From NCBI GenBank assembly GCA_905234355.1, contig CAJOHP010000016.1:1-18895 (forward strand): a DNA stretch of 18,895 bases, in the 5' to 3' direction. A model generated the notes under the pieces. It made no database searches, had not been told where the DNA came from, and worked only from the letters and a program-made list of their open reading frames with translations. Shown piece by piece: positions 7,112 to 13,381 of this stretch. The translations under genes were made by a program, and so were the position numbers. The stretch comes from an uncultured Prevotella sp. Its GTDB lineage: Bacteria; Bacteroidota; Bacteroidia; Bacteroidales; Bacteroidaceae. Within the stretch, counting starts at the first letter, position 1, and the number at the start of each line of letters is the position of its first letter.

Positions 7112-9160
7112 ATGAATACAGACCGACACCCTTCCTTCCTGCTTGCAGCACTCCTGCTGCTGCTGTCTGCCGTCGTCGGGCCCACGGCCATGGCGCAGAC
7201 AGGCCGCATGGACTCTGTGCAGCACGTGGGAGAGGTGGTGGTCACGTCGAAGCTGGTGTTTCGCGAGGTGATGCCCTCGCAGAAGCTGACGGGGCAGCAG
7301 CTCGAGCGGCTGAGCAGCGAGAGCGTGGCCGACGCCCTGCGCTATTTCTCGGGCGTGCAGCTCAAGGACTATGGCGGCGTGGGCGGCGTGAAGACCGTCG
7401 ACGTGCGCTCCATGGGCACCAACCACCTGGCCGTGTCCTACGACGGCATCGTACTGGGAAATGCACAGAACGGACAGATAGACCTGGGACAGTTCTCGCT
7501 CGACAACGTGGACGAGATCACGCTGTTCAACGGCCAGAAGAGCGCCATCTTCCAACCTGCCAGCGACTTCGCCTCGGCCTCCTCGGTCTACATACGCACC
7601 CGTGCCCCCCGCTTTGAAGTGGGCAAGGACACCAACTGGAAGCTGCGGGCCAGGTATGGCGCAAGCGACCTACTGCGGCTGTCGGCCCTCTGCGAGCACC
7701 GCTTCACGAGCGACCTGAGCCTGAGTGCCAACGCCGAGGTGCTCACAGCCAGCGGGAAATACAAGTTCCGCTACCAGAGGCGAAACCCTGACGGCACCAC
7801 CGCCTGGGACACCACCGCCACCCGGCAGAACGGCGACATACACGCCGAGCGACTGGAGCTCAACCTGCACGGACTGCTCACCCAAGGGGCCTGGCAGCTC
7901 AAGGGCTATGCCTACAACTCCTCACGAGGCATTCCCGGAGCCATCGTCAACAACGTGTGGCGGCGCGGCGAGCGGCAACAGGACCTCAACACCTTCCTGC
8001 AAGGCCACCTGCAGAAGAGTCTGGGCGAGCGCTTCAGCACACAGTGGCTGGCCAAATATGCCTTCTACCAGACCCACTACGCCAACCGCGACTCCACGCG
8101 CTTCCCCGTCGACAACCTCTACCGCCAGCAGGAGCTCTACCTCTCTACGGCCAATGTCGTGGAGCTGCTGCCCGGATGGAGCGCCAGCGCGAGCTACGAC
8201 CTCAGATGGAACAAGCTCTGGGCCGACACCTACCGCTTCGCCTACCCCACCCGACTGACTCACATGCTCTCCGTGGCCACGGCCATAGACCTGCGCCGCG
8301 TGAAGGTGCAGGCGTCGCTCGTGGGCATACGGGTGAGCGACCGCACACACCCACGTGCCAACGGACAGCGCGCGCAGCAGGGCGCGCTCAACAGGGCCAC
8401 GCCGGCACTCTTTGCCAACGTCTACCCCCTGCGCGGACGATGGCTTTCCTTCAGGGCATACGTGAAGCAGAGCTTCCGCATGCCCACCTTCAACGACCTC
8501 TACTACACCGAACTGGGCAACGCAGCACTGCTGCCCGAGCGGGCCACGCAGTGGGACGTGGGCATGGTCGTAGACCGACACCTGCAGCCCGCACGGGGCG
8601 CAGGGCTGACCCACTTCGACCTGCACTGCGACGCTTATTATAATAAGGTGACCGACAAAATCATTGCCTACCCCAAGGGACAGCAGTTCCGATGGACCAT
8701 GCTCAACCTGGGCAAGGTAGACATACACGGACTGGACCTGACCGCCAGTGCCACTTGCTCCGCAGGCCGCCACTTGTCTGCCACACTACGCGCCCAATAC
8801 ACCTATCAGGACGCCCGCGACGTGACCGATGCCGCCGACACATACTACCGCCACCAGATACCCTACATACCACGCCACAGCGGCTCCGTCATTGCCTCGC
8901 TGGACTGGCGCGCGCTGACGCTGAACTACAGCTTCCTCTACACCGGCGAACGATGGAACGAGCAGGAGAACACCGCCTACAACCACATGCAGCCCTGGTA
9001 CACCAGCGACCTCTCGGCCACCTGGACCTGCTCACCCGGCAAGAGCCGGCTACGCCTCACGGCTGAAATCAATAATCTCTTCGACCAACAATACGACGTG
9101 ATACTCAACTACCCGATGCCCGGACGCAATGCCGCCCTGGGGCTCGACCTCACATTCTGA
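7112..9160 (+). CDS. TonB-dependent outer-membrane receptor (BtuB/siderophore-receptor type)
   Basis: The product has 682 residues: a signal peptide (to about AMAQ, residue 29), a TonB-box-like EVVVTSK just after it, then a plug domain (QLERLSSESVADALRYFSGV; GGVGGVKTVDVRSMG; VSYDGI; SLDNVDEITLFNGQ) and a large beta-barrel ending in the aromatic residue expected for barrel assembly (GLDLTF). It lacks the N-terminal carboxypeptidase-regulatory-like domain of SusC proteins, and no SusD gene follows, so it belongs to the metal-chelate/cofactor class. It is followed directly by a substrate-binding lipoprotein and a FecCD permease, consistent with uptake of a siderophore, heme or corrinoid. Which of these cannot be decided here. 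Copy 2 of the 17-base repeat lies in the barrel region, encoding YYNKV. Confidence 0.93.
   Translation: MNTDRHPSFLLAALLLLLSAVVGPTAMAQTGRMDSVQHVGEVVVTSKLVFREVMPSQKLTGQQLERLSSESVADALRYFSGVQLKDYGGVGGVKTVDVRSMGTNHLAVSYDGIVLGNAQNGQIDLGQFSLDNVDEITLFNGQKSAIFQPASDFASASSVYIRTRAPRFEVGKDTNWKLRARYGASDLLRLSALCEHRFTSDLSLSANAEVLTASGKYKFRYQRRNPDGTTAWDTTATRQNGDIHAERLELNLHGLLTQGAWQLKGYAYNSSRGIPGAIVNNVWRRGERQQDLNTFLQGHLQKSLGERFSTQWLAKYAFYQTHYANRDSTRFPVDNLYRQQELYLSTANVVELLPGWSASASYDLRWNKLWADTYRFAYPTRLTHMLSVATAIDLRRVKVQASLVGIRVSDRTHPRANGQRAQQGALNRATPALFANVYPLRGRWLSFRAYVKQSFRMPTFNDLYYTELGNAALLPERATQWDVGMVVDRHLQPARGAGLTHFDLHCDAYYNKVTDKIIAYPKGQQFRWTMLNLGKVDIHGLDLTASATCSAGRHLSATLRAQYTYQDARDVTDAADTYYRHQIPYIPRHSGSVIASLDWRALTLNYSFLYTGERWNEQENTAYNHMQPWYTSDLSATWTCSPGKSRLRLTAEINNLFDQQYDVILNYPMPGRNAALGLDLTF
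8635..8651 (+). repeat. Copy 2 of the 17-base identical repeat containing a 12-base palindrome
   Basis: Identical to 4920-4936. It lies inside the TonB receptor gene in the same reading frame relation, again encoding YYNKV. YYN near a DK is common in TonB receptor barrels, so coincidence through protein sequence is possible. Confidence 0.6.
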
Positions 9161-9170
9161 CCCATACTGC

Positions 9171-10343
9171 ATGACACCACAACGCACCATCCATAAAGAC
9201 GCCACGCGCCACGCCGCAGCACTGCTGTCACTGCTGTCACTGCTCGTGGCCTGGAGCTGCGGCCACCGCCCGACGACGCCGGCGACCGACGAGACGGCCA
9301 CAGACACCGTGGCCTTCCGCTACGCACGCCTCATCAGCATCGTGCGTCACGACGGTTATACCGAGGCCCGCGTGGCCAACCCATGGAAAGAGGGCAAGAC
9401 GCTGCACACCTACCTGCTCGTACCGCATGGTGCGCCCGTGCCCCACACCACCACCCCTGCCGGCGCCACCATCGTGCGCACGCCGCTGCGACGCAGCATC
9501 ATCTTCACCAGCGTGCATGCCGCACTGGCCGCCGAGCTGGGCGCACAGCAGCAGGTGGCTGGCGTGGCCGACAGAAAGTACATCAAGGTGCCCTTCGTAC
9601 AAGAAGGCTGTGCAAACGGCACACTGACCGACTGCGGAGACGGCATGAACCCGCTCGTAGAGAAAATCATAGACGCCAGTGCCGACGCCATCCTGCTCTC
9701 ACCGTTTGAGAACTCGGGAGGATACGGCCGACTGGAAGACATCTCGATACCGCTCATCGAGTGTGCCGAGTACATGGAGCAGTCGCCGCTGGCACGCGCC
9801 GAGTGGATGCGCTTCTACGGCATGCTCTACGGCCGTGAGCACGAGGCCGACTCGCTCTTCGCCCTCGTGGACAGCAGCTACCACGCCTTGCAGCACCTGG
9901 CCTCCACCGCTGCCACACAGCCCACGGTGCTCATGGACAAGCAGACGGGCTCGGTGTGGTACGTGCCCGGCGGCAGAAGCACCATCGGACAGATGCTCGC
10001 CGACGCTCACTGCTGCTACCCCTTCGCCGACGACGACCATAGCGGCAGCCTGGCCCTGCCCTTCGAGGCCGTGCTCGAACGTGCCGGCGAGGCCGACGTG
10101 TGGCTCTACCGATACGACAGCAAGCAGCCCATGACACGACGCCGGCTGCTGGCCGAACAGCCTGGATACAGCCAGCTGCGACCGGCAAGGGAGGGGACAC
10201 TCTACGGGTGCAACGTAGCCACATCCATGTTCTACGAGGAGTCGCCCTTCAGGCCCGACCTGCTCTTGCAGGACTTCATAGCCATACTCCACCCCGACCT
10301 GACAGGACTGCCACGCCCCAGATACTATCACAAGACTGACTAA
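9171..10343 (+). CDS. Substrate-binding lipoprotein of an iron/cobalamin-type ABC importer
   Basis: The gene encodes 390 residues from the ATG at 9171. An earlier in-frame ATG at 9129 would overlap the receptor gene and put extra polar residues before the signal sequence. The N-terminus (LLSLLSLLVAWSC, Cys30) is a lipoprotein-type signal. The body matches Peripla_BP_2 (PF01497) proteins of the Bacteroidetes type: NPWKEGKTLHTYLLVP, a strand with SIIFTSVHAALAAELGA, DCGDGMNPLVEKIIDASADAILLSPFENSGGYG, and ECAEYMEQSPLARAEWMRFYG. It would hold the ligand in the periplasm for the permease encoded next. It begins 10 nt after the receptor stop and ends 13 nt before the permease, supporting one operon. 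Confidence 0.9.
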   Translation: MTPQRTIHKDATRHAAALLSLLSLLVAWSCGHRPTTPATDETATDTVAFRYARLISIVRHDGYTEARVANPWKEGKTLHTYLLVPHGAPVPHTTTPAGATIVRTPLRRSIIFTSVHAALAAELGAQQQVAGVADRKYIKVPFVQEGCANGTLTDCGDGMNPLVEKIIDASADAILLSPFENSGGYGRLEDISIPLIECAEYMEQSPLARAEWMRFYGMLYGREHEADSLFALVDSSYHALQHLASTAATQPTVLMDKQTGSVWYVPGGRSTIGQMLADAHCCYPFADDDHSGSLALPFEAVLERAGEADVWLYRYDSKQPMTRRRLLAEQPGYSQLRPAREGTLYGCNVATSMFYEESPFRPDLLLQDFIAILHPDLTGLPRPRYYHKTD

Positions 10344-10356
10344 CCCGCCCCACCCC

Positions 10357-11382
10357 ATGCAACGCTCCACTCTACTTCTGCTATCGCTCAGCCTGCTCAG
10401 CACCGTGCTCTTTGCACTCTCGCTGTGGGTGGGCGCCATACGCATACCTGCCGCCGACGTGTGGCAGATACTCATCGGCACGGCTGCCGACGTGAAGCCG
10501 TCATGGCACTACATCGTCATGGAGAGCCGACTGCCGCAGGCCATCACAGCCGTGCTGTGCGGCGCCGCGCTCGCCGTGAGCGGACTGATGCTGCAGACCG
10601 CCTTCCGCAACCCACTGGCCGACCCTTCCATCTTCGGCATCTCCAGCGGAGCAGGACTGGGCGTGGCGCTGGTCATGCTCCTGCTGGGAGGCTCCATGTC
10701 GGTGGGTGCCATAAGCATAGGGGGATTCGTGGCTGTCATCATGGCAGCATTCGTGGGAGCCATGACGGTCATGGCAGTCATCATCTTTTTCTCCACACTG
10801 GTCAGGCAAAACGTCATGCTGCTCATCATCGGCATCATGATAGGCTACCTCTCGGCTAGTGCCATCTCGCTGCTCAACTTCTTCGCCACCGACGAGGGCG
10901 TGAAGTCGTACATGGTGTGGGGCATGGGGTCGTTTGGCGGGGTGACCATGGCCCACATGCCCGTCTTCGCCACAGCCACACTGGCCGGCATCGGCGGTGC
11001 ACTGCTGCTCATCAAACCGCTCAACGCACTGATGCTGGGCGACCGCTACGCCGCCAACCTGGGCGTGAGCATCCGGCGCACACGCCACTGGCTGCTCATC
11101 GTCACCGGACTGCTCACCGCCATCACCACTGCCTTCTGCGGACCGGTGAGCTTCATCGGGCTGGCCGTGCCCCACGTGGCACGACTGCTCTTCCAGACCG
11201 ACAACCACCGCGTGCTGCTGCCGGCCACACTGCTCTGCGGAGCGGCCACGGCACTGCTCTGCAACATCGTGTGCTTCCTGCCTGGCGAGAGCGGCGTCAT
11301 ACCACTAGGAGCCGTCACACCGCTCATGGGCGCGCCGGTCATCATCTACGTCATCATCAGCGGGGGAAGAGGGAAGAGCTAA
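10357..11382 (+). CDS. FecCD/BtuC-family ABC importer permease
   Basis: The product has 341 residues, the usual length, and about ten membrane segments. Family signatures are clear: RLPQAITAVLCGAALAVSGLMLQ, FRNPLADPSIFGISSGA, the cytoplasmic coupling region FCGPVSFIGLAVPHVARLL, and the C-terminal LPGESGVIPLGAVTPLMGAPVIIYVI. It moves iron-siderophore, heme or vitamin B12 across the inner membrane, normally as a dimer with two copies of an ATPase of the FecE/BtuD type. No such ATPase gene is present; the next gene, one base downstream, belongs to a different family. Confidence 0.94.
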   Translation: MQRSTLLLLSLSLLSTVLFALSLWVGAIRIPAADVWQILIGTAADVKPSWHYIVMESRLPQAITAVLCGAALAVSGLMLQTAFRNPLADPSIFGISSGAGLGVALVMLLLGGSMSVGAISIGGFVAVIMAAFVGAMTVMAVIIFFSTLVRQNVMLLIIGIMIGYLSASAISLLNFFATDEGVKSYMVWGMGSFGGVTMAHMPVFATATLAGIGGALLLIKPLNALMLGDRYAANLGVSIRRTRHWLLIVTGLLTAITTAFCGPVSFIGLAVPHVARLLFQTDNHRVLLPATLLCGAATALLCNIVCFLPGESGVIPLGAVTPLMGAPVIIYVIISGGRGKS

Positions 11383-11383
11383 G

Positions 11384-12103
11384 ATGAAGCAAAGAAAAAC
11401 ACAAACGACCACAGACAGCATGACGAGCAACGACGACCGCCGCTATCTGCTGCGCCTCATCAGCGAGGGCGAGCACCAGCAGCAGGACTTCAAATACAAG
11501 GTGCAGGACGCTGTAAAACTGGCCCGCTCGGTATCGGCCTTTGCCAACACCGACGGCGGCCGCCTGCTCATCGGCGTGCGCGACGACGGCCACCTGTCGG
11601 GCGTGCGCTCGGAAGAGGAGATATACATGATGCACCAGGCCGCCTACCGCTACTGCCGGCCGGAGGCAAGCATACGCTTCGACACCTACCGCGTGGCCGC
11701 CGAGCACCACTCGGCAGGCGGAGCACGCGGGTCGGCACTGCGCACCATCGTTGTGGCCACTGTGCCGCGCAGCGACCGACGACCCGTCATGGCCCTCGAT
11801 ACCGACGGCCGACAGCGGGCCTATGTGCGCATAGCCGACGAAAACATCGTGGCCTCGCCCGTGCACCTGGCCATCTGGCGCGACGAGCTGGCAGCCCACG
11901 GCGCCACCTTCACCTACGGCGACGACGAGCGACGACTCATGGCTGCCATGAGTACCGACGAGGCCGTCACGCTGAACCAGGTAGTACGACGCTCACGACT
12001 GCCGCGCCACAAGGTCATCCTACTGCTCTCACGCATGGTGCGCTATGGTCTGGTGGCCATGCACCACGCAGCCACACAGTTCCTGTTTCAGCTCGTCCGT
12101 TAG
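11384..12103 (+). CDS. AlbA_2 (Schlafen-type) putative DNA-binding protein with C-terminal winged helix
   Basis: The gene encodes 239 residues from ATG 11384, one base after the permease stop; ATG 11420 is an alternative start. Residues ~28-75 carry the AlbA_2 signature (PF04326 type): EHQQQDFKY, then KLARSVSAFANTDGGRLLIGVRDDGHLSGV. Residues ~175-239 look like a winged helix (TLNQVVRRSRLPRHKVILLLSRMVRYGLVAM). It lacks the long C-terminal ATPase-like part present in larger members. Such proteins are thought to bind nucleic acid, and a regulator of the uptake operon is a reasonable guess, but nothing in the sequence proves it. It occupies the position where an ABC ATPase might be expected and shows no Walker A motif. 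Confidence 0.85.
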   Translation: MKQRKTQTTTDSMTSNDDRRYLLRLISEGEHQQQDFKYKVQDAVKLARSVSAFANTDGGRLLIGVRDDGHLSGVRSEEEIYMMHQAAYRYCRPEASIRFDTYRVAAEHHSAGGARGSALRTIVVATVPRSDRRPVMALDTDGRQRAYVRIADENIVASPVHLAIWRDELAAHGATFTYGDDERRLMAAMSTDEAVTLNQVVRRSRLPRHKVILLLSRMVRYGLVAMHHAATQFLFQLVR

Positions 12104-12290
12104 CCGATGGCAAGATAATAAAAGGTGGGAAACTTACACTTTGTCAGGATTAGTAGCTTTTGATGATGAAATATGATTGTAACATAAGTTAGAGCATCCT
12201 ACAACCGCACATTCTTAAATGCTATCCACCGGGTTTATTCGTTAGCGAGACAGCCGTTTTATCGAAATCAGCTGTAATTGTAGCAACAGT
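12104..12290. other. Intergenic region with no clear gene
   Basis: This marks the switch from GC-rich operon DNA to AT-rich DNA. I see no long ORF or RNA gene. A weak plus-strand hairpin, 12282-12290 with 12293-12301 (one mismatch) followed by TTT, could end the uptake operon, but its loop is very small and it overlaps the end of the neighbouring small gene. Confidence 0.5.
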
Positions 12291-12404
12291 TTACTGCTGC
12301 TTTTCAGCCCAGCGTTGTTTGACCTCCTGTTGCCACTCCCGCTGTCGCTTTTCTGCAGCCGTCAGCCAGGCAATAGCTTGTTCTCGAATCATAGTCTTCT
12401 CCAT
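12291..12404 (-). CDS. Small helical protein, 37 residues, unknown function
   Basis: An ATG at 12404 opens a 37-codon frame ending at TAA (12293-12291). The peptide starts MEKTMIREQAIAWLTAAEKR and ends AEKQQ. It is rich in Glu, Gln, Lys and Arg with three Trp, and would form one long amphipathic helix. A perfect -7 element lies about 30 nt upstream, so the frame is likely expressed. I do not recognise a family. It could also be a leader peptide or a spurious frame inside a small RNA. Its codon use is more AT-tolerant than that of the uptake operon. Confidence 0.5.
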   Translation of the reverse strand: MEKTMIREQAIAWLTAAEKRQREWQQEVKQRWAEKQQ

Positions 12405-12433
12405 ATTCGCCTATATTGCTAAGTTTGCAGATG

Positions 12434-12441
12434 CAAATATA
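12434..12441 (-). promoter_or_regulatory. -7 promoter element upstream of the 37-codon gene
   Basis: The minus strand reads TATATTTG, a full match to TAnnTTTG. The expected transcript start is near 12427, about 23 nt before the ATG. No clear -33 TTTG is seen at 19-21 nt spacing. The element is divergent from the ncRNA promoter at 12493-12524. Confidence 0.6.
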
Positions 12442-12492
12442 CGAATAAAAAATGTAATCGCCTAAAACGAAATAAGAAAAAAATAGAAATCT

Positions 12493-12524
12493 TTTGCATT
12501 TCTCGAAAATTATGCCTATCTTTG
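12493..12524 (+). promoter_or_regulatory. Strong Bacteroidetes promoter for the structured RNA
   Basis: TTTG (12493-12496) and TATCTTTG (12517-12524) are separated by exactly 20 nt, a perfect fit to the -33/-7 consensus. Transcription would start near 12530. No coding frame follows within the next ~320 nt. Confidence 0.85.
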
Positions 12525-12529
12525 CCCCG

Positions 12530-12851
12530 TCTTCACACCGAAGCCTCGCTTGCGGGCAGTGCTGATGAGGGTGGAGACCTAATATATAGGAAAAAGCGTT
12601 ATCTTGCGCTTTGTGCTTGACGTTCAAGAATCTGGCAGTTCGAGACGGTTGTCAAACTACAAAGCAACAATGACGCTCATGGGTATGTAATATCCGTATT
12701 GAATTAGCTGTCAGCCATCATTGGCTATTAGCTGTTATTGTGGTATCTACATACAGGCGTGGGCTTCGGCGTTGCTCGTTTCGACAACCAGGCGATGCCA
12801 GAGCCTTTGAACGTGGGACGAGTAACAGATAGACTCCCACGCTTCTTTTTT
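12530..12851 (+). ncRNA. Putative structured non-coding RNA, about 320 nt, family not recognised
   Basis: A strong promoter and a T-tract terminator bracket a region without a plausible coding frame but with successive long-range helices. Helix A: 12608-12614 pairs with 12659-12665 and, after a small internal loop, 12617-12621 with 12651-12655. Helix B: 12683-12689 pairs with 12748-12754 and encloses a perfect hairpin, 12713-12717 with 12722-12726. Helix C: 12757-12763 pairs with 12836-12842 and encloses 12771-12779 pairing with 12818-12826 (one G-U). The 5' ~75 nt is less clearly folded. It lacks the hallmarks of tmRNA, RNase P RNA and SRP RNA. A Bacteroidales-specific RNA motif such as Bacteroidales-1 or another 6S-like RNA is possible, but three separate domains argue against a simple 6S rod. 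A cis-acting leader of the downstream small genes is the main alternative. Confidence 0.65.
12812..12851 (+). terminator. Intrinsic terminator of the structured RNA
   Basis: CGTGGGA (12812-12818) pairs perfectly with TCCCACG (12835-12841), followed by CTTC and six T residues (12846-12851). The right arm can instead pair with GCGTGGG at 12757-12763, so two mutually exclusive folds are available. Confidence 0.7.
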
Positions 12852-12886
12852 GTATATCAGCGCATCATTTTTATGTAACTAGGGAG

Positions 12887-13096
12887 ATGGGAGATGCCCT
12901 TAAAAACGGTTATGAAACTATGACTAAGAAGTTTTACCCAAACGATGGCAGGCCCGGCATACCTGTTTCATCAGAAAAGGACATCGCAGACTATATGGGC
13001 GATGTCATGAAAGATTTTGGCCCAATTGAAATTGAAGGAGATTTAGTCCTGACGCAATTACATGGGCAGTATATTGCTATAGGAAAAATGAAATGA
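12887..13096 (+). CDS. Small protein of unknown function (first gene of surface-protein operon)
   Basis: The frame encodes 69 residues from ATG 12887; ATG 12920 (giving MTKKFYPNDG...) is an equally plausible start and would leave 58 residues. No signal peptide or membrane segment is visible. Codon use is AT-rich, unlike the operon to the left. The peptide contains KFYP followed by a Gly-Ile, a feature shared with the next small gene (KFYP...LGV). I do not recognise a family. It follows the RNA terminator by 35 nt, and no separate promoter is visible, so expression may depend on read-through. It is 19 nt upstream of the next gene. Confidence 0.55.
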   Translation: MGDALKNGYETMTKKFYPNDGRPGIPVSSEKDIADYMGDVMKDFGPIEIEGDLVLTQLHGQYIAIGKMK

Positions 13097-13115
13097 CAAT
13101 ATTAAACTTTAAAGA

Positions 13116-13364
13116 ATGATGACTATGGAAGATTTTAACTACAAATTTTATCCTGAGACGGAGCAACTTGGTGTTAACATACCACGAACGGGACATACTA
13201 TTATAGCAAGTGGCCGATTAGATGGTACAGTTTTTCACGTAAGAGATAACGTCTTTGACGCTTGTAACGATTTGAGGACTATAAAGGATGAACTCAAATC
13301 CCGAATTACTGAAGATAGTATTAATAATAGAGATATCGCAATTATTTTCGATCCAACATGGTAA
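13116..13364 (+). CDS. Small protein of unknown function (second gene of surface-protein operon)
   Basis: The frame encodes 82 residues beginning MMTMEDFNYKFYPETEQLGV; any of the first three ATGs at 13116, 13119 and 13125 could be used. It appears cytoplasmic and acidic, with a beta-rich first half and a helical, Asp-rich second half. The KFYP...G-[IV] start resembles the preceding small protein, suggesting a distant duplication. It lies 19 nt after that gene and 17 nt before the large surface protein, so the three look like one transcript. No family recognised; a dedicated chaperone or regulator of the surface protein is only a guess. Confidence 0.6.
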   Translation: MMTMEDFNYKFYPETEQLGVNIPRTGHTIIASGRLDGTVFHVRDNVFDACNDLRTIKDELKSRITEDSINNRDIAIIFDPTW

Positions 13365-13381
13365 ATTAATCAAAAAAGCTC

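Noticed and set aside
6001..7617. A 538-codon plus-strand frame running from the FMN gene into the TonB receptor gene
   Set aside because: It crosses a real gene on the opposite strand, two promoters and the start of another gene, and its translation is low-complexity His/Arg/Gln-rich with no domain.
12555..12610. Hammerhead ribozyme core (CTGATGAG followed later by GGAAA)
   Set aside because: The sequence between the two boxes does not form a stem II joining them, and the flanking stems I and III and the cleavage site are not found.
12304..12627. 107-codon minus-strand frame
   Set aside because: It overlaps the promoters and 5' part of the RNA and the 37-codon gene in another frame; its translation is not protein-like.
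12530..12851. tmRNA, RNase P RNA or SRP RNA
   Set aside because: No tag-peptide frame or tRNA-like 3' end with CCA, no conserved RNase P core motifs and no SRP Alu/S-domain signature are visible.
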